From Bacteroidales bacterium (GTDB taxonomy: Bacteria; Bacteroidota; Bacteroidia; Bacteroidales; WCHB1-69), in contig JAFXPL010000083.1 in the NCBI GenBank assembly GCA_017527945.1, positions 1 through 15,262 of the forward strand: a stretch of DNA of 15,262 nt, given 5' to 3'. Below are positions 7,683 through 14,774 of the stretch, in pieces. Below the pieces are notes generated by a model, which was given only the letters and a program-made list of their open reading frames with translations, searched no databases and was not told the origin of the DNA. The number at the start of each line of letters is the position of its first letter. The stretch's first letter is position 1. Both the position numbers and the translations under genes were made by a program.

Positions 7683-8789
7683 TCATCTATTTTGTCCTGT
7701 CCTGTATTCCGGGGTTTGCAGCAGCTGCATAAACGCCTCGTGTTTGGAATGTTCGCCGATATGGAGTTCTTCGGCGGTATGCACATGCACGTCGCTTCCG
7801 TTGCGTGTAAGAATTTTCCAATCCTTGACGGGGATGGCGTTGATGATATAGGGGTGGTGGCTGGTCATCACCACTTGGATGTCCGCCTCCGGCTCCATAA
7901 TCAGGTCGGCCAGCTCGTTGATGCAGTTCACTCCCAGACCGTTCTCAAACTCGTCAATCATAATCACATCGCCATCGTTGGCTAACACTAACGTGGTGAT
8001 TTGCGACAGGGTGCGCATCATACCAGAAGAAATAGCATTTTGTGGTATCCAAGCATTTACATTTTTCTCTCTAATAATTAGAACAGGAGACAGAAGATTA
8101 CTAAAAGATTTAACCGATATAAAATCAATTTTTTCAACATTTGGGAAAATGTTTTGAAATTTACCACAAATGATGTCAAACTCTTCCAATTTGTTTTCCC
8201 GAAGCAAGAATAACTTTTCTAATGGATCTATCTGACCTAACGCCTTAATCTGTTTGATACTACGTGCAGTTTGTTTATCCTTATCCACTATTGGTGAGAA
8301 ACTCAAAGATTCATTACTCCTATTCCAATAATCACATTGCAGAAAACCGTTATATATAGGCTTTATGGATGCTTCTTCTTTTAACAACTCCACTGCACTT
8401 TTGGTGTTGTCTAATTTTACGATCTCTTTACCCTGATATTTGAAAGAATCCTTCGAACGTAAAACGATTATATCCTCGTTATCAGAAATCTTTTCCCAAA
8501 CAAGGGTAAATTTATCTTCCTTAAATTCGAAAAGATTATAATCTTCCTTCGTCTCAAATTCTCCTTCCCAAATATAATTACGTCCATTTTGCTCAAACTC
8601 AACTTTCCATTTGATTCCATTATAAGAAGAACCTTTGGCAATAAGACAAAACACATTAATGAAGTTCAGAATACGGGTTTTGCCCACGCCAGAAGCACCT
8701 ACTAAAAGGGTAAGCATAGGGTTGAACTGGATGTTTTCCACATTCCATCCCGATATTTTGTCCGTTGCGCTTATTGATTTGAATTTCAT
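7683..8789 (-). CDS. AAA/ABC-type ATPase of an OLD-like defence pair
   Basis: Encodes 368 residues. N-terminal Walker A is GASGVGKT (31-38) after a short beta strand, as in RecF/SMC/OLD-like ATPases. In the C-terminal part come an SSGM signature (254-257), Walker B VIMIDEFENGL (D279, E280) and the switch TSHHP (309-313), followed by NAIPVKDWKIL. This is the AAA_15/AAA_21 arrangement used by defence ATPases such as those of PARIS, RloA-like and retron-associated systems; no Toprim domain is fused, but a Toprim-like protein is encoded immediately downstream. The region between Walker A and the signature is strikingly AT-rich (22% GC in 8101-8160 against 60% in 7861-7920), suggesting a variable sensor region or mosaic origin. 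The ATG at 8789 is supported by a TAnnTTTG site 24 nt upstream. Role inferred: ATP-dependent sensing of phage and control of the Toprim partner. Confidence 0.8.
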   Translation of the reverse strand: MKFKSISATDKISGWNVENIQFNPMLTLLVGASGVGKTRILNFINVFCLIAKGSSYNGIKWKVEFEQNGRNYIWEGEFETKEDYNLFEFKEDKFTLVWEKISDNEDIIVLRSKDSFKYQGKEIVKLDNTKSAVELLKEEASIKPIYNGFLQCDYWNRSNESLSFSPIVDKDKQTARSIKQIKALGQIDPLEKLFLLRENKLEEFDIICGKFQNIFPNVEKIDFISVKSFSNLLSPVLIIREKNVNAWIPQNAISSGMMRTLSQITTLVLANDGDVIMIDEFENGLGVNCINELADLIMEPEADIQVVMTSHHPYIINAIPVKDWKILTRNGSDVHVHTAEELHIGEHSKHEAFMQLLQTPEYRTGQNR

Positions 8790-8812
8790 ATAGCCTAATA
8801 AATTACAGGTTG

Positions 8813-8820
8813 CAAAGATA
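8813..8820 (-). promoter_or_regulatory. Putative promoter -7 element for ATPase-Toprim-hsdR
   Basis: TATCTTTG on the - strand matches the Bacteroidetes -7 consensus TAnnTTTG and lies 23 nt before the ATPase start. A TTTG -33 element at the standard distance is not seen, so activity is less certain than for the ROK promoter. It lies in the 103-bp gap after the AIPR gene, which holds no other recognisable element, and would allow the ATPase, Toprim gene and hsdR to be expressed apart from hsdM-hsdS. Confidence 0.5.
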
Positions 8821-8892
8821 CAGTTTATTTGATTATATCTCCATTATCCCCTTCATTTTTCCATAAAGCATAGAATTGGTATGTCATAATCA

Positions 8893-10647
8893 TCAATCAG
8901 CGGCTAATCTGTATTCAAAACAGGATGGGTCGATAGCGAAAGCCTCTTTCAAGTCTTTAAACATCTGTTGGTTCATAGAAGGCAGGAATGAAACATAGTT
9001 GTTCACGGCTGCTTGGATTGCACTGATACTGTCTTTGTTTTTGACCCAGTTTTGAGGTATGAACGCTTTCTCTTTGAGTTTTGCTGTCTCTTCGCCTTGA
9101 GCATAGGCGTTGTTCATGCAATTTGCCACAATATTAATTATTGTGTCCACCATATTGTGATTTTGGGCGACAACAAGGCATTGATAGGGTGAAGGTACGG
9201 TGTCCCTGCCATTCAATTTGGCAACAATGGATGAAATAGTGAACAAGAAATGATATGGTGCGTATGCTTTCATAGTCAGGATGGTCTGATGAATGCTTAA
9301 TGGATTATCCTCAGTCCAAACGCTCATAATCTTATTGTACCAATAATTCAGCGCGTAAATATCTTCGGGCTTATATTCCTTCTTGAACAGCGTATCAAAA
9401 TACTTGTCAAAGATTTTGGTTTCACCATACGAAAGGTTGGGGCGTTGCGAATACCAAGCGATAAGGAACTTGCCCAAATACGATAGTTCAACAAAAAACT
9501 CTTTGTTTTTGTCAGCTGGTAGTTGGTCGCCTCGTTTAGCGGCAAAATAGCCATTCGGATATTTTTGTTCGTATGCCTTTTTGAGCCTCATCACGCGCTT
9601 GTCATTGCTTCTTAAATCTCTCGTTTTGACTGCGCTTTGCGTGTTGGTGTTGATGCTGATATTATCGGCTCGGTCTTTTTGCGGAATCTCGTAGAATCTG
9701 AAAAGGACATAAGCATCATCACGTTTTTTGACCACTTCGCTACACGAAAGAATCGTGTTTAGTGATTGGCAACCATTGACCACACTAACACCATGAACAA
9801 TCAGTTTGCCATCTTCCAACTCCATTTTGTTGCAGATAGCCGTGATACCATTGTGGAAGAAAAAGAAATCTCCGCATTTGTCGCCTGTGATGGTTTTACG
9901 GATTTTCTTGTTTACGGCATTGCTGATTCCAAGGCTTTGACGGACATTTTTCTGGAACAATGTCCCGTTACTGATGCCAGGAAACTTGATGCACTCTTTC
10001 AGAGGCATAGCGGTTAAACACACATTGGTAGTACCGATACTGGTAAACAGATATTTTCCATCTTCAAGATTGATGGTGTGGTTAAGGCTTGGATTGTCCT
10101 TTTCCATCGTCTGTGTGTACTTATCATCAAGGCCGTTCCTGTCAACAACCACCAATTCAGCATCGTATGAAGAAACATCCTCGTTTGACAATGTGGATTG
10201 GAACGCCACGATATCTCTTTGTGCATCTTCCGTAAATTCTGATGTCGTAATCAGCTCAAAGCATACATTGTAATCATCTTCGTTGATAGCTTTGGAAATC
10301 TCATTGAGTTTGATTTTTAGTCTGTCGTTAGCGCCATTTTGAAGCGCTGCCAAATCTTTCAATTGTGTCCACGATGAAATCACCTCCCTGACAGGTTCAG
10401 CATTGATGCTACCACCAAGGTAATACTTGCCTTGAACAATGAATACTTTTTGTTCGTCATCGTCAATATACACGGCATCAATCTGTTTGTCATTGGCTCC
10501 ATCGGTGATGGAATCTTTAGCTTGCAGTGGGTCAAGCAAATGTATGTTTCTCATGTACCAAGCCACAAACCGTTGCCCATCATTGGGATAGTTCTGCTGG
10601 TAGTAGTTTTGCTTTATTTCGTTCTTAATTTTCTCTATGATGTCCAT
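8893..10647 (-). CDS. AIPR-family abortive-infection phage-resistance protein
   Basis: Encodes 584 residues, soluble. The AIPR core is recognisable at NVRQSLG (234-240) followed by NAVNKKIRKTI, HNGITAI (265-271) and VVNGCQS (289-295), with later blocks such as FYEIPQ. The family is described as abortive-infection protein often found in R-M operons, which fits its place between hsdS and hsdR. At the N-terminus, D57 in QIDAVYIDDD and Q72-G-K74 in FIVQGKY have the spacing of a PD-(D/E)xK nuclease core with Gln in place of the usual Glu, so a nuclease-like domain is likely, though catalysis is not proven. It starts 23 nt after the hsdS stop, with an AT-rich leader and no promoter of its own, so it probably belongs to the hsdM-RAYT-hsdS transcript. 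It has no sequence resemblance to HsdS or HsdR. Function inferred: growth arrest or DNA attack on infection. Confidence 0.85.
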   Translation of the reverse strand: MDIIEKIKNEIKQNYYQQNYPNDGQRFVAWYMRNIHLLDPLQAKDSITDGANDKQIDAVYIDDDEQKVFIVQGKYYLGGSINAEPVREVISSWTQLKDLAALQNGANDRLKIKLNEISKAINEDDYNVCFELITTSEFTEDAQRDIVAFQSTLSNEDVSSYDAELVVVDRNGLDDKYTQTMEKDNPSLNHTINLEDGKYLFTSIGTTNVCLTAMPLKECIKFPGISNGTLFQKNVRQSLGISNAVNKKIRKTITGDKCGDFFFFHNGITAICNKMELEDGKLIVHGVSVVNGCQSLNTILSCSEVVKKRDDAYVLFRFYEIPQKDRADNISINTNTQSAVKTRDLRSNDKRVMRLKKAYEQKYPNGYFAAKRGDQLPADKNKEFFVELSYLGKFLIAWYSQRPNLSYGETKIFDKYFDTLFKKEYKPEDIYALNYWYNKIMSVWTEDNPLSIHQTILTMKAYAPYHFLFTISSIVAKLNGRDTVPSPYQCLVVAQNHNMVDTIINIVANCMNNAYAQGEETAKLKEKAFIPQNWVKNKDSISAIQAAVNNYVSFLPSMNQQMFKDLKEAFAIDPSCFEYRLAAD

Positions 10648-10670
10648 AATTAGTGTTATTTATTCTCAGT

Positions 10671-11180
10671 TTATTCTCCGAAATAATACTCCATCCGGCT
10701 GTCGAACAGGGTCTGCGCCTCACGAATGGATTGGTTGATTAACTCTTTCTGCCGCTCGATGGATTCCACCTTTTGGGCGAAGGATTGCTGGAGGGGAAAA
10801 GGGGGAACGGGGACTCTAAATTCTCTAAAAACACTCATAGTCACTCTTGGCATTTTAGCTCCTGCCACTTTTCCACTTATATAATCCACAAATAGTTTAC
10901 TTCGTAGCATATAGGCAATGTATTGCCTGTCTAATAATGAAGCATTAGGTTGTAAAGGTACAAGTTCTGATGTCGCATATCCAATTTGCGTTGGTACAAC
11001 AACCTTATTGAGGTAAGGACGGAGTTTTGAATATAAGACATTGGTCTTGTCAAAGGAGACTACAGAATTGCCTATTTCTTCATAATCATAGTAATCTATC
11101 GAAAGAATTCTACCTGTTTGTGCCTCAACCTTATCTAAATTTAGAAGCCAATACTTGTTGGCTATTTGTGGATGCTTCCC
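10671..11180 (-). pseudogene. hsdS: hsdS 3' half (TRD2 and C-terminal helix) cut off by an amber codon
   Basis: This stretch stays in the same frame as the upstream hsdS ORF after its TAG and is open for 169 codons to a TAA. It encodes the second target-recognition domain (a KYWLLNLDKVE start, then SKLRPYLNKVVVP and GYATSELVPLQP) and the C-terminal conserved block GAKMPRVTMSVF, VPVPPFPLQQSFAQKVESIERQK, ending in SRMEYYFGE, a normal HsdS tail. There is no frameshift; only the single amber separates it from TRD1. The first 90 codons after the amber contain no ATG, GTG or TTG, so the earliest standard start is the ATG at 10910, which would yield just 79 residues lacking most of TRD2. It is therefore either dead, read by amber suppression, or the product of a sequencing error at 11181-11183. 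Confidence 0.82.
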
Positions 11181-11816
11181 CTAATATTCAACTGCTGGAG
11201 CGACATCTCCCATCTTCTTCACCTCCCACCCCTTCTCATTCTCCACGGGGTCGCCGAACATATCATAGAAGATGGCCTGTGCGAGGTTGTCCAGCTCCTT
11301 CACTTGGGCTTTCTTCTTGTCGATGATGGATTGGAGGAGGTCGAGTTCGGAAACGATGCGGGATTGGGTGGCGAGAGGGGGAATGGGGATTATGTATTTT
11401 GCAATAACCTTACGGTCCCCCCGTGGCATTTTTGCACCTTTAGTGTTGGAATTGTCATAATCAAAAAAATAATCTGTTGATAGTACTTTGTACAAATACT
11501 TTGCATCCAGTAAACAAGCATATTCTTTGTTGATTCTAACAATAACCACATCGCCACTAGCTCCACCATTATTATCGGCCTTCCATATCTTTTTCAAATA
11601 TGGGCGAATATTGCCAATTAAGATATCATCTTTTTGATATTCTATTGCAGTATCAATATTAGGAAGAGATTCAGAAAACGACACTCCTCCTTTGTTTTTT
11701 ATCAAATTCTCTACGCCTACAAAAGAAAACGATTTCAAATCTTTTGTGGCTATTCTTTTGCTTGGATAATAAGCAACCTCACCAAGTTTCTTATATGTCC
11801 AGTTCTCTTTCCTCAT
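11181..11816 (-). CDS. hsdS: Type I R-M specificity subunit, truncated half-HsdS (TRD1 and central conserved region)
   Basis: HsdS chooses the DNA target of a Type I complex; each of its two TRDs reads one half of a split site. This ORF gives 211 residues: TRD1 (about 1-127, starting ENWTYKKLGEVA, with IGNIRPYLKKIW), GAKMPR (127-132) and IPIPPLATQSRIVSELD, the long central helix with FYDMFGDP (184-190), then the very start of TRD2 (GWEVKKMGDVAPAVEY) and TAG at 11183-11181. The normal full length would be 381 residues, ending at 10671. The ATG at 11816 is chosen over the in-frame ATG at 11852 because it overlaps the upstream RAYT stop as ATGA and begins right at the conserved N-terminus. A TRD1-plus-helix half-subunit of this kind can dimerise in known cases (for example EcoDXXI and NgoAV) and read a symmetric site; whether that happens here is inference. 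TRD1 is AT-rich, about 28% GC in 11461-11520. Confidence 0.88.
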   Translation of the reverse strand: MRKENWTYKKLGEVAYYPSKRIATKDLKSFSFVGVENLIKNKGGVSFSESLPNIDTAIEYQKDDILIGNIRPYLKKIWKADNNGGASGDVVIVRINKEYACLLDAKYLYKVLSTDYFFDYDNSNTKGAKMPRGDRKVIAKYIIPIPPLATQSRIVSELDLLQSIIDKKKAQVKELDNLAQAIFYDMFGDPVENEKGWEVKKMGDVAPAVEY

Positions 11817-12961
11817 TGTTTGAAAATTTTTGCTTCGCCGTTGAAAGAGCAAATTTCGGCGGCGAGATTGTTAAGGTTGTGGAAGCGGCTGTAGTCGCTG
11901 TCGGACGGGACACCGTTCACGGCCTCCATCGAGTCGAGTTCCCACGGGGCGAGGATAAGCAAACTTCCGTTGGCGCAGGCGTCGAAACGCTGCCGCTCGG
12001 GTTTCCAATAGGGGCCGATAGAATCCTTCTGTATGTGGATGAGCGGGTAGCCTTTTTCCAGACATTCGTTTTTCATCAACAGTTCGCCGCGTGAGATGCC
12101 GGGTGTCACCATCACCGTGGCACCGCCGAGGATGGCTTTCTCCCATTGCTCGCGCTGCCGGGTGTAGTCGGCGGTCTCCTCGTAGGGTTGTCCGCTGGCC
12201 GGGTGCTTGCGGTGGCACTGCACCTGCACTTTGTTTGCCCAGCGTAACAGGAAAAGGTTGCCGAAAGCGCCGTAGCTGTGGCCACCTATCCGCACATGCA
12301 GGCAGCGTTGCATCACATCAGGCAAGGCGCGCCGTAAAATGGCCCGGCGCGGGTTGTCGTGTACGTAGGCTATCATCGCCTCGCGATGGCGGCTGTCGAG
12401 GCACACGGTGTCATCGTAGTTGTCATCGAAAAGCGGACGTTGCTGGCGGGGCACCAGGGCGTAGTATTGCAGGCGCTGCTTTTTGGAAAGGTGGCGGATC
12501 AACTCGCCATCACTCCGGTAGATTGCGGCCTTTTCGCGCAGCCAGGCGGGGAGGTTTGCGTTGCCGCGATCGACCGAATTCGGTCGATCGATGGATGCGG
12601 GCACCCCATTCATCTGCCACCATCGTTGGGTGCAGGCTGTTTTCATCCCTTGCATGATATCTCCCAAGCTCCACTCCATCGGTTCCAGCACTTCTATCAC
12701 CCCGTGGAAATGGTCGGGCATGCACACACAGGCATGGACCGCCACGCGGTTGCCGTGTTCCGCCTGCCTCTCAGGTATCTGCTTCCACGCTTGTTGCACC
12801 GCTTCGCCCAAGGGCGACAACTGCATTTCAGGATGAGCGGCATCATTGCCCAATCGGCCAAACAAAGCCTCCCTCCCTCTCACCACCAACGTGATAAGAT
12901 AGGTGCCAATGCCATAGTAGTCGTGACCTGGGTTGCGCGGACGGTAGGAGGTTGTTTTCAT
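11813..12961 (-). CDS. REP-associated tyrosine transposase (Y1/HUH) fused to a DprA/SLOG-like C-terminal domain
   Basis: Encodes 382 residues from the ATG at 12961. Residues 1-205 are a Y1-transposase (RAYT) domain: TYLITLVVRGR, the HUH motif DHFH (H84, H86), GMKTACTQRWW, a candidate catalytic tyrosine in DDNYDDT (Y182) and AYVHDNPRRA. RAYTs cut and join single-stranded REP-type palindromes through a tyrosine-DNA bond. From about residue 278, GGATVMVTPGISRGE, GYPLIHIQKD and SLLILAPWE resemble the DprA/SLOG Rossmann fold; such fusions are familiar in Bacteroidetes, but the function is unknown. In-frame alternatives at 12982 and 13012 exist but add non-conserved residues. Its stop overlaps the hsdS start as ATGA, and it lies 81 nt after hsdM. 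A 24-bp palindrome is embedded in the gene at I124-R132. Mobile-element origin is likely, but no flanking target repeats are seen. Confidence 0.85.
   Translation of the reverse strand: MKTTSYRPRNPGHDYYGIGTYLITLVVRGREALFGRLGNDAAHPEMQLSPLGEAVQQAWKQIPERQAEHGNRVAVHACVCMPDHFHGVIEVLEPMEWSLGDIMQGMKTACTQRWWQMNGVPASIDRPNSVDRGNANLPAWLREKAAIYRSDGELIRHLSKKQRLQYYALVPRQQRPLFDDNYDDTVCLDSRHREAMIAYVHDNPRRAILRRALPDVMQRCLHVRIGGHSYGAFGNLFLLRWANKVQVQCHRKHPASGQPYEETADYTRQREQWEKAILGGATVMVTPGISRGELLMKNECLEKGYPLIHIQKDSIGPYWKPERQRFDACANGSLLILAPWELDSMEAVNGVPSDSDYSRFHNLNNLAAEICSFNGEAKIFKQ
12567..12590. repeat. 24-bp perfect palindrome inside the RAYT coding region
   Basis: Half-site CGATCGACCGAA is followed directly by its exact reverse complement. 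On the - strand it encodes part of I124 through R132 (IDRPNSVDR). Its 24-bp length is a multiple of three, so the frame is kept across it. It falls in a loop region between the GMKTACTQRWW helix and the Trp-rich WLREK segment, where Y1 transposases tolerate length change. Length and perfect symmetry match the two island-flanking palindromes, but the sequence does not. Confidence 0.85.
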
Positions 12962-13001
12962 AATTAGTTTTTCATTCATCATACTTTGTTTTTTGAATGC
13001 G

Positions 13002-13009
13002 CAAACATA
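13002..13009 (-). promoter_or_regulatory. Possible promoter -7 element for RAYT-hsdS
   Basis: TATGTTTG on the - strand fits TAnnTTTG and lies 41-48 nt before the chosen RAYT start, in the 81-bp gap after hsdM. No good -33 TTTG is found at standard spacing. It also falls within the longest possible ORF, which argues for the shorter start at 12961 (or 12982). Readthrough from hsdM remains equally possible. Confidence 0.4.
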
Positions 13010-13042
13010 CAAAAAATGCGGACATGCGAATGGTAACTTTCT

Positions 13043-14536
13043 TCAAAAATATTTTTCTCTAAACTCCTTAATAGCTTCGTTAATCTCTCCATGCAACACC
13101 TCAATCCTCCCCAGCACCACTTCCGGCTTCTCATACTCCACCTTCACCCGTTCCACCTCCTTGTATTTGTTGATGCTGAGGTCGTAGTCGTTTTCACGAA
13201 TCTCTTCCACGGGAACCAAGAAGGATTGCTCTTTCCGCGTGCGGTCCGCCTCCGCTTCAAGGTTCCTGAAACGGGCAATCACATCGGGAATGTCGTTCTC
13301 CTTCACCGCATCCCGTTTCTGGTCCAAGCTGTAGCCGTCGGCTTTCATATCATAGAACCACACCTTGTCGGTTCCGCCCGCATTGGTCTTGGTGAAGACC
13401 AGAATGGCGGTCGAAACGCCCGAATAGGGCTGGAACACGCCGCTGGGCATCGAGATGACCGCCTGCAACCGCTGGTGGTCTATCAGCTCCTTGCGGATGG
13501 CTTTGTGCCCAGAGCTGTTGCCGAACAACACACCATCGGGAACGATGCTGGCGCACCGCCCGCCAACGGTCAGCATTCGGGTGAAAAGGGCCACAAACAG
13601 CAATTCCGTCTTCTTGGTCTTGGTGATGGCCAACAGGGATTTGCTCACCGCCTCGTTGTCAATGCTGCCCGCAAACGGCGGGTTGGCAAGGCACAGGGAG
13701 TATTTCTCGGTGTCGGTGTTGTCAGTCGAGAGACTGTCCTTGTACTCAATGTCGGGATTGTCCACACCGTGGAGCATCAGGTTCATCGCCCCGATACGGA
13801 GCATCGTCTGGTCGGTGTCGAAGCCGTGGAGCATATCGTTCTTGTAGTGCTCCGAATGCTCCTTCTTCAACAGCTCGTTCTTGTAGTGCTCGGTGATGTA
13901 TTTGGCACTCTCCACGATGAAGCCAGCGGAACCCATCGCGGGGTCGCAGATGGTGTCCTTCAATGTCGGCTGCATCAGCTCCACCATCATACGGATGATG
14001 TGTCGGGGAGTCCTGAACTGCCCGTTGTTCCCAGAAGCCGCCATCTTCCCCAGCACATACTCATACACATCGCCCATCGTGTCGCGGTTGTTCATGTCGA
14101 GATTGCTCACGCCCTCCACTATCTTGGTCAGGGTTCTGGGGTTGGGTATCAGGAAGGTGGCGTTCTCCATAAAGCGGCTGTACGCGCTCTCCTTCCCCTC
14201 GTTGAGGTTCTTGATGAAGACAAAGGCATCCTTGCTGATGGTCTGGAACATCTTCTCGGCCTCGAAGTTCACGAATGTCCTCCAGCGGAGGTTGCTGTAC
14301 GGGACATCCTTGTCCGTGTCGGGATTGTGCCAGAACCCGTCCTTGAACACGGGGTCCTTGATGGTGCCGCCCAGCATACTGGCGGCTGCTTCTTTCTTCA
14401 CTTGGGCGTCATCCAGCATCTTCATAAAGAAGAGGTAGGTCATCTGTTCAAGGATCCTTATAGGAGTTGTGATGCCACCCGACCAGAAGGTGTCCCAAAT
14501 GCCATTAATACGGTTCTTTATTTCGCCTGTAATCAT
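13043..14536 (-). CDS. hsdM: Type I R-M DNA methyltransferase subunit M (N6-adenine)
   Basis: Encodes 497 residues, a usual HsdM length. The N-terminal helical domain (ITGEIKNRINGIWDTFWSGGI, ILEQMTYLFFMKMLDD) precedes the catalytic domain: QFRTP (173-177), the S-adenosylmethionine motif I DPAMGSAGF (198-206), and the catalytic NPPF (285-288) that marks N6-adenine methyltransferases. With HsdS it methylates the recognition site and protects host DNA; with HsdR added, the complex restricts. All motifs are intact. It opens the island on the - strand; the ATG at 14536 lies about 20 nt downstream of the predicted transcription start from the site at 14563-14596. Its C-terminal coiled region (EEIRENDYDLSINKYKE) is the usual HsdS-contacting tail. 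GC content is high, unlike the neighbouring TRD regions. Confidence 0.96.
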   Translation of the reverse strand: MITGEIKNRINGIWDTFWSGGITTPIRILEQMTYLFFMKMLDDAQVKKEAAASMLGGTIKDPVFKDGFWHNPDTDKDVPYSNLRWRTFVNFEAEKMFQTISKDAFVFIKNLNEGKESAYSRFMENATFLIPNPRTLTKIVEGVSNLDMNNRDTMGDVYEYVLGKMAASGNNGQFRTPRHIIRMMVELMQPTLKDTICDPAMGSAGFIVESAKYITEHYKNELLKKEHSEHYKNDMLHGFDTDQTMLRIGAMNLMLHGVDNPDIEYKDSLSTDNTDTEKYSLCLANPPFAGSIDNEAVSKSLLAITKTKKTELLFVALFTRMLTVGGRCASIVPDGVLFGNSSGHKAIRKELIDHQRLQAVISMPSGVFQPYSGVSTAILVFTKTNAGGTDKVWFYDMKADGYSLDQKRDAVKENDIPDVIARFRNLEAEADRTRKEQSFLVPVEEIRENDYDLSINKYKEVERVKVEYEKPEVVLGRIEVLHGEINEAIKEFREKYF

Positions 14537-14562
14537 AAATACGTGCCAATAATATCAACTCG

Positions 14563-14596
14563 CAAAAATACAAAATTCTGCTGTTTTCCGCACAAA
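14563..14596 (-). promoter_or_regulatory. Putative hsdM promoter
   Basis: TATTTTTG (14570-14563) matches TAnnTTTG and lies 27 nt before hsdM. A TTTG at 14596-14593 stands 22 nt upstream of it, slightly wider than the usual 19. Predicted start of transcription near 14557, with a short leader and weak A-rich ribosome binding site. Confidence 0.55.
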
Positions 14597-14730
14597 AATT
14601 GCACTTTCCCGTCTGCAACTGACGGATTGTGTCAGCCGGGCTCCTCGGTGATTTATCGTGAAGACCAGCCAAACGGAACCTTAGGAACTAACGGCTCTCG
14701 ATCAACTGCGAGACGTAGTTGGCTCCATAA

Positions 14731-14760
14731 ACAAAAACGGGACACCCGAAGATGTCCCGC
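14731..14760 (-). terminator. Rho-independent terminator of hppA
   Basis: Read on the - strand: GCGGGACA, the loop region TCTTCGGG, and TGTCCCG, followed by TTTTTGT. A 7-bp GC-rich stem (14759-14753 with 14744-14738) with a TTCG-containing loop and an immediate T-tract is a textbook intrinsic terminator. It lies 48 nt after the hppA stop and separates hppA from the defence island. Confidence 0.85.
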
Positions 14761-14774
14761 TCTATTGCGATTGT

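Noticed and set aside
10671..11816. Invertible (phase-variable) hsdS locus
   Set aside because: No second silent hsdS cassette, no inverted repeats around TRDs and no tyrosine recombinase gene are present in the window.
11813..13012. Longest RAYT start at 13012
   Set aside because: It would overlap the putative -7 element at 13002-13009 and adds residues with no family resemblance; 12961 starts at the conserved block.
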